DNA of 64,000 bases. Source: NIOZ-UU35 sp964344175. Lineage in GTDB: Bacteria; Chloroflexota; Anaerolineae; Anaerolineales; UBA11858. Of this stretch, positions 32,511 through 41,356 are shown in pieces (position 1 is the stretch's first letter; the number at the start of each line of letters is the position of its first letter). The position numbers were made by a program, and so were the translations under genes. Where the stretch lies: positions 1 through 64,000 of the forward strand of contig CAYFMI010000006.1 of the NCBI GenBank assembly GCA_964344175.1. Direction: 5' to 3'. The notes under the pieces are model-generated. The model was not told where the DNA came from and ran no database searches. It worked only from the letters and a program-made list of their open reading frames with translations.

Positions 32511-34436
32511 TTAACGCTCGATCATCTCTTGCAAACGGGCTTTCAATTCGGCCCGGCGTTTACGGTGAGCATCTTCTGGTAATTCGCCAGCCTTATAGAG
32601 ATCGTCCAGGGCGATGATTGCATCCATAAGATCTTCTTGCGTTTCGGCAGCAGACAGGTCGGAGTTATCATCGAGGTCGTCTTCATCCCAATCGTCATTG
32701 GTATATCGGTCGCGATTCCAAATATAAAAGCCCACGCCGACCAATGTCAGGCCAAAGGCGCCCAACCCAATAATCAGGCTGGTACTTGAACTGGTCTGAT
32801 CGCCCGCCAGCCAATCGGTGCCGGTGTTGGGAGAACCCGACAGCGAGAAACTGAGCGTGTCGCCTGCGCTTAACGATTCGGCTGTGTACGTGCTAAAAGC
32901 CATTCCTTGCAAATCGCGCGCGCCGGTGTTTTCGAGTTGAGCACTGCGCACTTTGACGCCGTCTTCAGGCGCAATTATTAGAGCCGCCTGTGTATCCAGC
33001 GGAATAGGCAGCGCAAGATCTAGTTTTTCTTTATCATAAGGCATCTCGAAGGCAAAGGTGATCTCATATGGCTCCATAGATGGCCGCACACTGCCCACGC
33101 CCAACCCACCTTCGACGGGTGCATACCGCAGGCGCATGCTCTCTTGGGCGGTCAGATTAGTGGCGCCCTCAGGAAGTTCGAAGATGATGGCCGGTTCATC
33201 CCCATTGGCGGCGCGCACGGTTACATCCGAGGGGTTGGACAATAATATCAACTCAACGACCTGCAAAGTGCCGTCGCCGGTAAACTCGAAGAAAATATGC
33301 AAGCGGTCGATCACCAGGTTCGAGACCTCGGTGGTTGTATCATACACCACAATCTCAAGGATGGTTTCAATGGTGTCGTTGGCTACCTGCGCCAGACCAG
33401 AGCCATAGGTAACCTGATCGTGGTCCACAGTCGCCAGGTAGATCAGCCCATCGCTCATGGGGATATTCTCAAAGAATGCTACGCCGCCTTCTGGCAATGG
33501 CATCGTCTGAGATGAGGCTTCTTGCATATTCTCATACCCGTACAGGGTGACATCTGCATCTAATGGAATTTCACCCCCCGAGGGGTTTACCACACTCACG
33601 CCAATGGTGCCAATCCCCAAAGATGGTGTTTCGGCAGCCTCCTGTGTGGAGGCAGGAGCCTCTTCAGGAACAGCCGCCTCTGTGGTTTTTGTTTCTGCAG
33701 TGCCTTCTGCTTGAGCATTGTCCACCGTGGGGTTATCAAATGTCAAAGTGCGCAAATGGTATGTCAGCGCCCAATGTTCGTCTTCTGATAATGCAGAAAA
33801 CTCGGGCATCTCTTTATGTGCAGAATCAATAGCCGCAAACAAATCATTGGCAGAGCGCGTCCCCATAAAAGCCTGATCGGTAAAATCAATTGGTGAATCA
33901 GCCAGCGAGTCGCTTTCGGGGCCATCGCCGCGCCCGCTCTCGCCATGACATTGCGCACAGTTCTCGCCATAGAGTTCAGCGCCCAGTTCAAGCTGTTCGG
34001 AGGGCATGCTTAGCGAAAAAGCGTAGGCTATCACATTCCAACGTTCAGGCACCGAAAGGCTTTTGAAGGGCGGCATATAGCGCTCCAGGTAGCCGTTGGC
34101 GACCATTAGATACCAGTCTTCTGGGGTGGCCTGGCGAGCCAGACTCTCGCTGCCAATAGGGGCAACGGGGTTCGGCAATTGGGCAGCATCGGGGCCATCG
34201 CCCAAGCCGGTATCACCATGACAGGGCGCACAGTTCTCAATGTAGATGGCTGCACCCTTAGCGGGATCTGGAGAAAGCATAGGGAACACGGCCGACTCGG
34301 CCGTGGGGGTGGATTGCTGCACCGGGGGTTGATACCCGGGTGGGGGGGTGACATCTTCGGAGAGCGCACCGCAACCGGTGAGTATCACAGCGAACAGGAT
34401 GAGTAAATAGGCGATGAAGGGAAAGCGATTTCGCAT
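32511..34436 (-). CDS. membrane-anchored lipoprotein cytochrome c with two heme domains
   Basis: A 641-aa exported protein. It has a lipobox LTGC (Cys22), a first cytochrome c domain with CAPCH at 69-73, a second with CAQCH at 160-164, a Thr/Glu/Ala-rich linker (about 235-270), a long beta-rich region (about 275-530), one membrane helix (about 555-575) and a cytoplasmic acidic tail ending with a short helical LDDLYKAGELPEDAHRKRRAEL segment like SHOCT domains. Methionines such as RYMPPF near 120 are likely heme ligands. It sits inside the ccm operon, between the CcmI-like gene and ccmA. The ATG at 34436 is preferred to a TTG six bases upstream. Its redox partner is unknown. Confidence 0.85.
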   Translation of the reverse strand: MRNRFPFIAYLLILFAVILTGCGALSEDVTPPPGYQPPVQQSTPTAESAVFPMLSPDPAKGAAIYIENCAPCHGDTGLGDGPDAAQLPNPVAPIGSESLARQATPEDWYLMVANGYLERYMPPFKSLSVPERWNVIAYAFSLSMPSEQLELGAELYGENCAQCHGESGRGDGPESDSLADSPIDFTDQAFMGTRSANDLFAAIDSAHKEMPEFSALSEDEHWALTYHLRTLTFDNPTVDNAQAEGTAETKTTEAAVPEEAPASTQEAAETPSLGIGTIGVSVVNPSGGEIPLDADVTLYGYENMQEASSQTMPLPEGGVAFFENIPMSDGLIYLATVDHDQVTYGSGLAQVANDTIETILEIVVYDTTTEVSNLVIDRLHIFFEFTGDGTLQVVELILLSNPSDVTVRAANGDEPAIIFELPEGATNLTAQESMRLRYAPVEGGLGVGSVRPSMEPYEITFAFEMPYDKEKLDLALPIPLDTQAALIIAPEDGVKVRSAQLENTGARDLQGMAFSTYTAESLSAGDTLSFSLSGSPNTGTDWLAGDQTSSSTSLIIGLGAFGLTLVGVGFYIWNRDRYTNDDWDEDDLDDNSDLSAAETQEDLMDAIIALDDLYKAGELPEDAHRKRRAELKARLQEMIER

Positions 34437-34464
34437 GGTCAATAATCCAATATTTAATATCTAT

Positions 34465-34569
34465 AGGAGTTACGCACTTGCGAGAGGAAAGCCCGAAAAA
34501 TAGGGGGGGTGTGGGGCGCTTCGCACCCCCCTATTTTTCGGTAAATTTTCAACGGACTGCGTAAGTCCT
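34465..34569. repeat. MITE-like palindromic repeat, copy 5
   Basis: AGGAGTTACGCACTTGCG at one end, CGGACTGCGTAAGTCCT at the other; the interior is a long near-perfect hairpin (CCGAAAAATAGGGGGG with its complement around a CGCTTCG loop). It lies inside the ccm operon, 28 bases upstream of the cytochrome start. Confidence 0.8.
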
Positions 34570-34624
34570 AATCTAATCTTCAGCGAGTAGAATCGGGGAG
34601 CGCGATAAAAAACACACAATGCGC

Positions 34625-35107
34625 TTACGAAAGTTGCGCTCCGCACTTGGGGCAAAAGCGGTCGGATTGCACAACCGCCCCACCACACTGCGGACAAAAT
34701 CCACCCGATTTCTCTTCGCGTGCCCGGCGTCGGGCGGCAATGCGCGCTTCGAGAGCATCGTCGGGGTGGGCGGGCAAATCAAGCGCCGACTCAAGCTGCC
34801 CAGTAGCGGTATCGTCGCTTGCAAAAACGCCTTGCAGTTCATCTAGCTGACGTAAGGTTTCGGCGCCCTGCTGAACCAGTTGCCGCCGCCGCAATGGGTA
34901 ATCTTCTTCAGGAATTTTATTTAGGGCATGATCGAAGTCTAACTCGGAAAGCGCATTGATAACACGGTCTCGTTCGGCCAGCAGCATCGAAAGCTCATGT
35001 TCATGGTGTGCATCTATTGAGGTGCGGCGCTCAAAAAATGGGCGCGCAATGTATAAGCCTGTGAGCAGTATCACTGCAAGGATGAGGAAAATTGAGCCAA
35101 TGTCCAT
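34625..35107 (-). CDS. CcmI-like membrane protein with C-terminal zinc ribbon
   Basis: A 160-aa protein with an N-terminal membrane helix (about 5-22), a helical region with DRVINALSELDFDHALNKIPEEDY, which resembles the N-terminal part of CcmI, and a C-terminal zinc ribbon CPQCG...CPKCGAQL. In System I, CcmI delivers apocytochrome to CcmFH, usually through TPR repeats, which are absent here. The zinc ribbon could replace that as a partner site. It lies between ccmG and the cytochrome gene. Confidence 0.7.
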   Translation of the reverse strand: MDIGSIFLILAVILLTGLYIARPFFERRTSIDAHHEHELSMLLAERDRVINALSELDFDHALNKIPEEDYPLRRRQLVQQGAETLRQLDELQGVFASDDTATGQLESALDLPAHPDDALEARIAARRRAREEKSGGFCPQCGGAVVQSDRFCPKCGAQLS

Positions 35108-35136
35108 AATTGTTGTTTAGAAATTCAATGAAACGG

Positions 35137-35712
35137 CTATTGATCGAGCAAGGGATCAATGACCGCCTTAATTTGAGGTAATGCGGTGAAGGGGCCAATC
35201 TGCGTGTGGGTGAGTACCCCTTCTTGATTGATGATATAGGTTTCAGGGACGCCGCGAATACGATAAGCCTGTGAAATACGGGTTCCCAGATCTGGCCCAT
35301 TAGGATAGCTAATGTTGAATTTCGTCAGGTAACCCAGGGCTTCGGGTTCGGTATCGACATAGTCAACCCCCAAGAAGACCACATCGCCGCGCGACTGATA
35401 ATAAAGCCAGGCCGCTTCGAGGTCGGCGGCTTCTTGTTCGCAGGGTTTGCACCAGGAGGCCCAGAAATTGAGCACAATCACTTTGCCCTTCAAGTCTGTC
35501 GAATTAATCTCTTGGCCCTCGAACGTGGTCAAAACAAATTCGGGAGCTGCCTGGCCCGGCCCTACCGGCCCTTCTTGGGTGCGTTTTAGCCCAAACGCTA
35601 AGACCACCATCAAAACGATCAAGCCACCCCAGGCCAGTATCCGCCCCCATTTTGGGCCGCTAGCTGGCTGAGGGAGTTCAGTATCGGGCGTTACGATTTT
35701 CTCTTCACTCAT
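35137..35712 (-). CDS. ccmG: CcmG/TlpA-type thioredoxin-like protein
   Basis: A 191-aa membrane-anchored thiol-disulfide protein that reduces apocytochrome or CcmH cysteines before heme attachment. One N-terminal membrane helix (about residues 25-43) precedes a thioredoxin fold with the active site WASWCKPCEQEA and the cis-Pro loop GVPETYIIN. Length matches ResA/CcmG. It lies between ccmH and the CcmI-like gene on the minus strand. Confidence 0.9.
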   Translation of the reverse strand: MSEEKIVTPDTELPQPASGPKWGRILAWGGLIVLMVVLAFGLKRTQEGPVGPGQAAPEFVLTTFEGQEINSTDLKGKVIVLNFWASWCKPCEQEAADLEAAWLYYQSRGDVVFLGVDYVDTEPEALGYLTKFNISYPNGPDLGTRISQAYRIRGVPETYIINQEGVLTHTQIGPFTALPQIKAVIDPLLDQ

Positions 35713-35777
35713 GAATAACTCCGTATTCGGTATTCAGGGTTCTGGTGCGCATTTCAGGTTTCGGTCAACCTCACCGG

Positions 35778-36263
35778 TTACTGATTGCGCTTTAACTCTT
35801 CTTCCAGCCGGGCAGTATACTCGTCTTCAATCTTTTCATCGAGATCCAGGAGTTCATCTGGCTCGGTGCGCCGCCAACTTTGAATGCCCTTGAACAAGAC
35901 AAAAACTCCCAGCAAAAAGGCCGCCGGAGGAACAATGTAAACCAGCCAGTTCAAGCCCTGACGGGGTGGCTCGGAGAGTACGCGTGCGCCATATTGATCG
36001 ACAAAATATTGCTTGATCTCATCCTCACTCCAGCCCTGGCTAAGTTTCTCGCGAATTAAATCGCGCCATTGCGCGCAGGCTTGCGTACCGCACACATCCA
36101 AGGGGACATTTTCGCAGACCGGGCAAAACAACTCCCGAGCAATCGCGTTGACTTCGTCATCGGTAGGGGGGTCTGGGTTGGCGTCCTGAGCGAGGGCGGT
36201 CAGTGGAGTGATAAGAATTGCAAAGACGATGAGTATAAGGGCAAGTGATGTATGTTTATTCAT
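35778..36263 (-). CDS. ccmH: cytochrome c maturation protein CcmH
   Basis: A 161-aa exported and C-terminally anchored protein that takes apocytochrome to CcmF. A signal peptide ends near ALAQ (residue 26). The thiol site is LFCPVCENVPLDVC, a variation of the proteobacterial LRCxxCQN, followed by WRDLIREKLSQGWSEDEIKQYFVDQYG and one membrane helix (about 110-130). It lies between ccmF and ccmG. Confidence 0.92.
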   Translation of the reverse strand: MNKHTSLALILIVFAILITPLTALAQDANPDPPTDDEVNAIARELFCPVCENVPLDVCGTQACAQWRDLIREKLSQGWSEDEIKQYFVDQYGARVLSEPPRQGLNWLVYIVPPAAFLLGVFVLFKGIQSWRRTEPDELLDLDEKIEDEYTARLEEELKRNQ

Positions 36264-36325
36264 AGTTTTTGGTTTGAAGGTTTACAATTTTTCACTTGTA
36301 AACCTTCAACATTCAATCCATTGCA

Positions 36326-38377
36326 TTAATCAGCAGCGGCTATTTTCTGATGGGTGCGCTTGGCAGCCAACGAACGCTCTTTTTGCGGCCAGGCTGCCAC
36401 CAGCGTACCGACAATAAACACCCAAGACCCCAGCCACATCCACTGAACCAATGGGTTATGATAAACCTTGAACGTGGCGCTGTTGGTGCTGATCTCCTCC
36501 CAGTCTACCAGCAGAACATAGAAATCATCCATCAGGGTGCTGCGTACACCAGGGATAGTCATGGGCTGCTGGGAGTCGTAGAAGAAATCGCGGCGGGGGT
36601 ATAACTCACCCACCGGCTGCCCATCTTTATAAACACTCACAACGGCACGAGCCACATTGCGGCCATCGGAGGCATCGAATACGGCTAACTCATCATAGAC
36701 CATGCTGTATTTCCCCAGGGAAATCGATTCGCCCAAACTGAGCGTCCCCTGGGTTTCGGTCTGAAACATTTCGATGCCCACGATACCAATCGCTAACATT
36801 GCCATACTGATGTGGACAATGTAGCCGCCATAACGACGCGGATCACGCTGCATTAGTTTTTGGAAGGCGGACAGTAAATTTGTGTCGTGACGCTTACGCC
36901 GAGCCAGGATGCCGCGCCCATACTCGTAGAGGGTCACCGCAATCACCAACGAGGCCAGGAAGATGCCAATCAGAGCAAAGATATTGGTAACACCCGATAC
37001 AATTGCAGCTACTAATACAACCACCGCAGCGACGGCCGGTTTCCATAGGGCGCGCCCCAGAGTTTTGTAGGTGGAGCGCCCCCAGGCCGAGAGCGGGGCT
37101 ATCGCCATCAGCAGGAGCAGGCCAGCCATCAGCGGGCCGTTGGCGCGCTCATAAAAGGGCGGGCCGACGGTTACTTTTTGGCCGGTAACCAATTCCGAGA
37201 TCAACGGGAAGATTACGCCCCAAAAACAGACTACTAAAATGCCAAGGAATAATAAATTGTTCAATAAAAAGAGCGCCTCGCGCGAAAGCATGGAGGTCAT
37301 TTCAGCTTGCGATTTGAGATCATTCCAGCGCTGCATCAACAATCCCAGCGATGCCATGAATGTCAGACCGATGAAGGCGAAAAACAACGGCCCGATGGCG
37401 CTCTGTGCAAAAGCGTGGACCGACGAAAGCACCCCAGAGCGGGTGAGGAATGTCCCAAAGATAACCAGCGAATAGGTGAGAATGATCAGCACCATATTCC
37501 ACTGTTTGAGCATGCCGCGCTTCTCTTGGATCATCACCGAGTGCAAAAAGGCCGTTCCGGTCAGCCAGGGCATAAAGGCGGCAATTTCCACCGGATCCCA
37601 GCCCCAGTAGCCCCCCCAGCCCAACACATCATAGGCCCACCGTCCACCCAGCACCAACCCTAAGGAGAGGAACATCCAGGCCCACAGCGTCCAGCGGCGG
37701 GTCAGGCGTATCCAGCGGTCGTCGGTACGGCCGGTAATCAGCGCCGCCATAGCAAAAGCGTAGGGGATTACGAAAGACACAAACCCCAGATACAGCATGG
37801 GGGGGTGGATAATCATCCCAGGGTGGCGCAAGAGAGGGTTCAGCCCCTGACCATCAGGCGGAAAATAGAGACGCGCGTCCGCGGGGGGGAACATGGCCTC
37901 GGTAACCTGCCCCGAAGGCAATGCCCACAAACGGGTGTATGGATTTTCGATAAAGATGTTCAGCGCCAAGAAAAAGGCCAAAGTCACCAGCGAGACCACA
38001 ATCACCCAGGGTAAGAATTCACGGTCACGGTCCCATTTTCGCAAGGTTACTGCCGATGCAAATGCCGCCATCAACCACGACCAAAACACCAATGAACCGG
38101 CCTGCCCACCCCACAACGCGGTAACTTTCAGATACATGGGCATGCTGCGGCTGGTGACACTGGCAACGTATTCAACCTCAAAGTGGTTGGTCGCCAATAA
38201 ATAGATAATGCTCAACGCCGAAAGGGTGAGCAAGGGGAAGGTCAGCAGCATGGCATTACGGGCGCTATCTACCCAGGCGGGTTTTTCCTGACGAAGCCCA
38301 TACAGCGCGGCAAATATCCCGTAGAGCGAAACAATAAACGTAATGACTAATGCGCCAAAACCGAGGTTTGTAATCAT
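36326..38377 (-). CDS. ccmF: heme lyase CcmF
   Basis: A 683-aa polytopic protein that, with CcmH, ligates heme to the CxxCH cysteines of apocytochromes. The WWD domain is present as WGGYWGWDPVEIAAFMPWL, and conserved heme-ligand histidines occur in RHPGMIIHPPMLYLG and TAFLHSVMIQ. The C-terminal part holds a large extracytoplasmic loop before the final helix. The ATG at 38377 begins the homology; an upstream extension of 39 codons overlaps the end of ccmE and is rejected. It lies 28 bases after ccmE. Confidence 0.95.
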   Translation of the reverse strand: MITNLGFGALVITFIVSLYGIFAALYGLRQEKPAWVDSARNAMLLTFPLLTLSALSIIYLLATNHFEVEYVASVTSRSMPMYLKVTALWGGQAGSLVFWSWLMAAFASAVTLRKWDRDREFLPWVIVVSLVTLAFFLALNIFIENPYTRLWALPSGQVTEAMFPPADARLYFPPDGQGLNPLLRHPGMIIHPPMLYLGFVSFVIPYAFAMAALITGRTDDRWIRLTRRWTLWAWMFLSLGLVLGGRWAYDVLGWGGYWGWDPVEIAAFMPWLTGTAFLHSVMIQEKRGMLKQWNMVLIILTYSLVIFGTFLTRSGVLSSVHAFAQSAIGPLFFAFIGLTFMASLGLLMQRWNDLKSQAEMTSMLSREALFLLNNLLFLGILVVCFWGVIFPLISELVTGQKVTVGPPFYERANGPLMAGLLLLMAIAPLSAWGRSTYKTLGRALWKPAVAAVVVLVAAIVSGVTNIFALIGIFLASLVIAVTLYEYGRGILARRKRHDTNLLSAFQKLMQRDPRRYGGYIVHISMAMLAIGIVGIEMFQTETQGTLSLGESISLGKYSMVYDELAVFDASDGRNVARAVVSVYKDGQPVGELYPRRDFFYDSQQPMTIPGVRSTLMDDFYVLLVDWEEISTNSATFKVYHNPLVQWMWLGSWVFIVGTLVAAWPQKERSLAAKRTHQKIAAAD

Positions 38378-38405
38378 AGATGCTCCGTTAAATCCAGTAA
38401 ACGGC

Positions 38406-38927
38406 TTAAGGATTGTTGGCTTGTTCGGGAACGGCTTCTTCGTATTTCGTTGGGCATTTGAGCAGCAACTCATCCGCATGGAAAACGCCATCATCGCCCA
38501 GTCGTCCGGTCATAATCGCCTGCGCTTCGTTTTGCAGCAAGTCGGGGATTGGGCCTTCATACATGACCGTAATGGTTGAGCGCGATGGATCGGTGACAGC
38601 GGCATGCAGGGCAGCAGCCAAGCCGCCTTCGGCATCCAGTTCATCGTTGTCGCCAGGAACATGGGCCACATCAAATGTCAAAATCAAATTCTCGCGGTCA
38701 TATGCAATACTCTCGCCAATAACCGCACCGGATATTCGCAAATCACGCTCGGATACTTCAGCGCCTTTGGCGACAACTTCATCAATGGTCAGGAAATATT
38801 GCGCACTGGCCTGTGTAGAAGAGGCGATCAGGTAAATCACTGCCGCAACAATTAATGCACCACCCAAAAGGAATTTCATTTTGCTTTGGGATCGCGGCTG
38901 GGTAAGGTTGGTATTTTCAGTCATCAT
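38406..38927 (-). CDS. ccmE: heme chaperone CcmE, CxxxY type
   Basis: A 173-aa membrane-anchored beta-barrel protein that carries heme from CcmABCD to CcmFH. One membrane helix (about 17-37) precedes the OB-fold with SERDLRISGAVIGESI and TFDVAH. The heme-attachment site, normally HxxxY, is Cys158-Pro-Thr-Lys-Tyr162, as in the Desulfovibrio and archaeal CxxxY class. It is first in the ccm operon; a MITE-like repeat lies 19 bases upstream of its start, so the promoter is either in or beyond that repeat. Confidence 0.92.
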   Translation of the reverse strand: MMTENTNLTQPRSQSKMKFLLGGALIVAAVIYLIASSTQASAQYFLTIDEVVAKGAEVSERDLRISGAVIGESIAYDRENLILTFDVAHVPGDNDELDAEGGLAAALHAAVTDPSRSTITVMYEGPIPDLLQNEAQAIMTGRLGDDGVFHADELLLKCPTKYEEAVPEQANNP

Positions 38928-38946
38928 CTGCTCCTGTAATACACAT

Positions 38947-39039
38947 AGGAGTTACGCGCTTGTGAGAGGGAAGCCCCAAAAATAGAGGCGCGAAGCGCCC
39001 CTATTTTTGGATAAATTTTCAACGAACTGCGTAAATCCT
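38947..39039. repeat. MITE-like palindromic repeat, copy 6
   Basis: AGGAGTTACGCGCTTGTG and AACTGCGTAAATCCT ends; the interior CCAAAAATAGAGGCGC pairs with its complement. It lies immediately upstream of ccmE. Confidence 0.8.
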
Positions 39040-39063
39040 AACACAAATAAAAATTGTTCTGAC

Positions 39064-39084
39064 AGAAAAGCCCTTGATGAGGGC
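39064..39084 (-). terminator. weak terminator after the response regulator
   Basis: GCCCT/AGGGC stem with a five-base loop followed by four T on the minus strand. It lies 140 bases after the regulator and ahead of ccmE, in the 296-base gap 38928-39223 that otherwise holds a repeat. Confidence 0.35.
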
Positions 39085-39223
39085 CTGTAAGGGTCACTTC
39101 TAACTGCATATTTTGTCACAATGAGATTAACAACAGGTGAGTAAGCCAACAAAATCGTATGAGAATACGAAACCAAGTACATACGACACCCGGATATTTA
39201 TACGAAAATCATGCCCCTGCCGG

Positions 39224-39859
39224 TTATTCATCGGCAGACGGCAGCAAGCCCTTGCGCATGGCATAGGTAACGGCCTCGGTGCGGTTTTGCGCGCCCAACT
39301 TCTGCAAGATATTACGCACATGATATTTGACCGTATTCTCACTGATAAAAAGGTGTTGGGCAATCGCCCTATTTGACAAGCCTTCCCCCATCAATTTGAG
39401 CACATCAATCTCGCGACCGGAAAGTAATTCAGGCTCATCTTGCGAAAGCTGCTGAAAGCGGCTCATCAGGCGAGCGGCTGTTTTGCGCGTGATGGCGGCA
39501 TCGCCATGCTCAACACCATTGAGGATTTCTAGAAAATCTTGCGCATTGAGATCCTTCAACAAAAAACCATCCGCTCCACTCTCAATAGCGCTGAATAAAT
39601 CTCTGTCATTGTCTGATACAGTCAGCATGACAACATACACGTCTGGAAATTCGGCCTTAATATGCTGTAAGGCTTCTAAGCCATCCATCTTTGGCATGGT
39701 AATATCAAGCAGAGCCATATCCGGCTTATATTGACGCACTGCATCGAGCGCGGCTTCCCCATCCCCAACCTGGGCGACAACCTGATAGTCGGCTGCTTCT
39801 AAAAGGCTGATGATCCCATCACGGAATAGTGAATGGTCATCGGCTACGATCACTCGCAT
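39224..39859 (-). CDS. NarL/LuxR-family response regulator
   Basis: A 211-aa transcription regulator with a receiver domain (phospho-acceptor Asp52 in LLDITMPKMDG, acidic pair DD at 7-8, Lys in FLLKD) and a C-terminal LuxR/GerE helix-turn-helix (SGREIDVLKLMGEGLSNRAIAQHLFISENTVKYH). The ATG at 39859 has GGAGA just upstream and lies inside the end of the kinase gene (23-base overlap). It is the output of the heme-type sensor kinase. Likely targets include respiratory or cytochrome genes, by analogy with NarL systems. Confidence 0.92.
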   Translation of the reverse strand: MRVIVADDHSLFRDGIISLLEAADYQVVAQVGDGEAALDAVRQYKPDMALLDITMPKMDGLEALQHIKAEFPDVYVVMLTVSDNDRDLFSAIESGADGFLLKDLNAQDFLEILNGVEHGDAAITRKTAARLMSRFQQLSQDEPELLSGREIDVLKLMGEGLSNRAIAQHLFISENTVKYHVRNILQKLGAQNRTEAVTYAMRKGLLPSADE

Positions 39860-41342
39860 CGCCTGTCTCCTGTTTTCTACCAACCATTAAATTTACAATT
39901 ACCTGCGTCCCCACTCCCGGCTGTGATTGAATATCAATATTGGCGCCAATCTCCTCAGCGCGCTCTTGCATGGTTCTCAAACCAAACCTGCCATTCTCTT
40001 TTGCCATCATCGCTTCGGGATTGAAACCAATGCCATTATCGCGGACTTCTAATTGTAGTGCGTCTTGGTTAAAATGCAATCTAACCTCAATGACGCTAGC
40101 CAGTGAATATTTTCGGGCATTGGTCAGCGCTTCTTGCACAATCCTTAAAAGTTGGAGTACCGTTTCAGGGTCAAGCTTAAGTTCCCCAGGTTTTGACAAA
40201 TCCAGTTGGACGTGAAAATCACTTAACTGATTGAAGCGCTCAACATAATCTCGAATCGTCAACGCTAAATCTGCATCAACTCGCCCCGACATACGCAACC
40301 CTAATATGGCTTCGCGCACATCCATAAATAAGCCGCGGGCGGCTTCTTCTAATTGTAACAGTTGTTGATCGGCATCTGTCCAGCGCTCCTTTTGTAGTAA
40401 CATGCGCACGGCCATTGCCTTGGTATTGACATACCCAAGCACCTGTGAGATACCATCGTGGAGTTCACGGGCAATCCGCTCGCGCTCTTCTACAATAGCC
40501 CGCTGACGAACTTTAGTGCGCTCTTCTTGATCAAGCGTATGCTGCTCAATGCGATCAGCCATCTCATTAAATGTGCTGGCTAACTCACAGATCTCGTCGT
40601 TGATAGTAGATCGTTTTTGAATGCGAGCGCTATGATCGCCAGCAGCAAACGCCACCATCGGTTTTTGCAAAGTTTCGATGCGGCTAACAATAAGGCGATT
40701 CACCAACCAATTTACGCCCAAAGCCACCAAGAAAGTTGCCAGAGCTGAAATCAACAGGTCGATTTGTAAATCCTCTAATAAGTGCGCCTGGAATTCCCCC
40801 ATCGGCACATCTATCAGCAACACGCCCAGGTGTACATTGGCCGCATCATGACAATCGAAGCATTCGGGTCGATTATCAATGGGTGTTGATACGCGCAACA
40901 ATTTTGATGTTTTGCCAAATTCAACTGTGCGCGGGCGCTGCCCGGCAGGGTATTGATGGCAAGCCTGACACTCTTCATCCAGAAGATCAAATTGCCCTGA
41001 AAGATCGGCAGAGCCAATGTTCCATCCACTCGCACCGATAATTTGCACACGGTCAACATTTTCTAAGCGGCTTATATCCGACAAAACCCTGGCCAGATGG
41101 TCATCGTCCTTTATCAACATTGTATGTGCAAGACTAGAATATAAGACATCGCCCAGGTTGACTGCCGTCAATCGAGTTTGCTCTTGAATCAATTCATATT
41201 CGCGCCAGTAATGAGCCATCGATAGCACAATAAGGGCCACAAAAACAGGCAGAGATAGTCCCAAGGCAACTCTAGCCCGCAAACTCGTTCGAAATGCTCC
41301 AAATTGTTCTCTCAGATCGGAGAAAAAATCACTTATTCTCAT
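39837..41342 (-). CDS. sensor histidine kinase with two c-type heme motifs
   Basis: A 501-aa NarX-like membrane kinase. There is a membrane helix at about 25-42, an extracytoplasmic sensor domain with CQACH at 125-129 and CFDCH at 161-165, a second helix at about 193-215, a HAMP domain (about 216-268), a HisKA_3 domain with ARELHD (His295) and a HATPase domain with NARKYS, DNGIGF and GRFGLRTM motifs. The two CxxCH motifs should be made into c-type hemes, so it could sense redox state, oxygen or NO. The ATG at 41342 is used; a start nine codons upstream lies in the flank of a repeat. Only two genes away is the ccm operon. Confidence 0.9.
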   Translation of the reverse strand: MRISDFFSDLREQFGAFRTSLRARVALGLSLPVFVALIVLSMAHYWREYELIQEQTRLTAVNLGDVLYSSLAHTMLIKDDDHLARVLSDISRLENVDRVQIIGASGWNIGSADLSGQFDLLDEECQACHQYPAGQRPRTVEFGKTSKLLRVSTPIDNRPECFDCHDAANVHLGVLLIDVPMGEFQAHLLEDLQIDLLISALATFLVALGVNWLVNRLIVSRIETLQKPMVAFAAGDHSARIQKRSTINDEICELASTFNEMADRIEQHTLDQEERTKVRQRAIVEERERIARELHDGISQVLGYVNTKAMAVRMLLQKERWTDADQQLLQLEEAARGLFMDVREAILGLRMSGRVDADLALTIRDYVERFNQLSDFHVQLDLSKPGELKLDPETVLQLLRIVQEALTNARKYSLASVIEVRLHFNQDALQLEVRDNGIGFNPEAMMAKENGRFGLRTMQERAEEIGANIDIQSQPGVGTQVIVNLMVGRKQETGDASDRSR

Positions 41343-41356
41343 AAAATATGTTTCAT

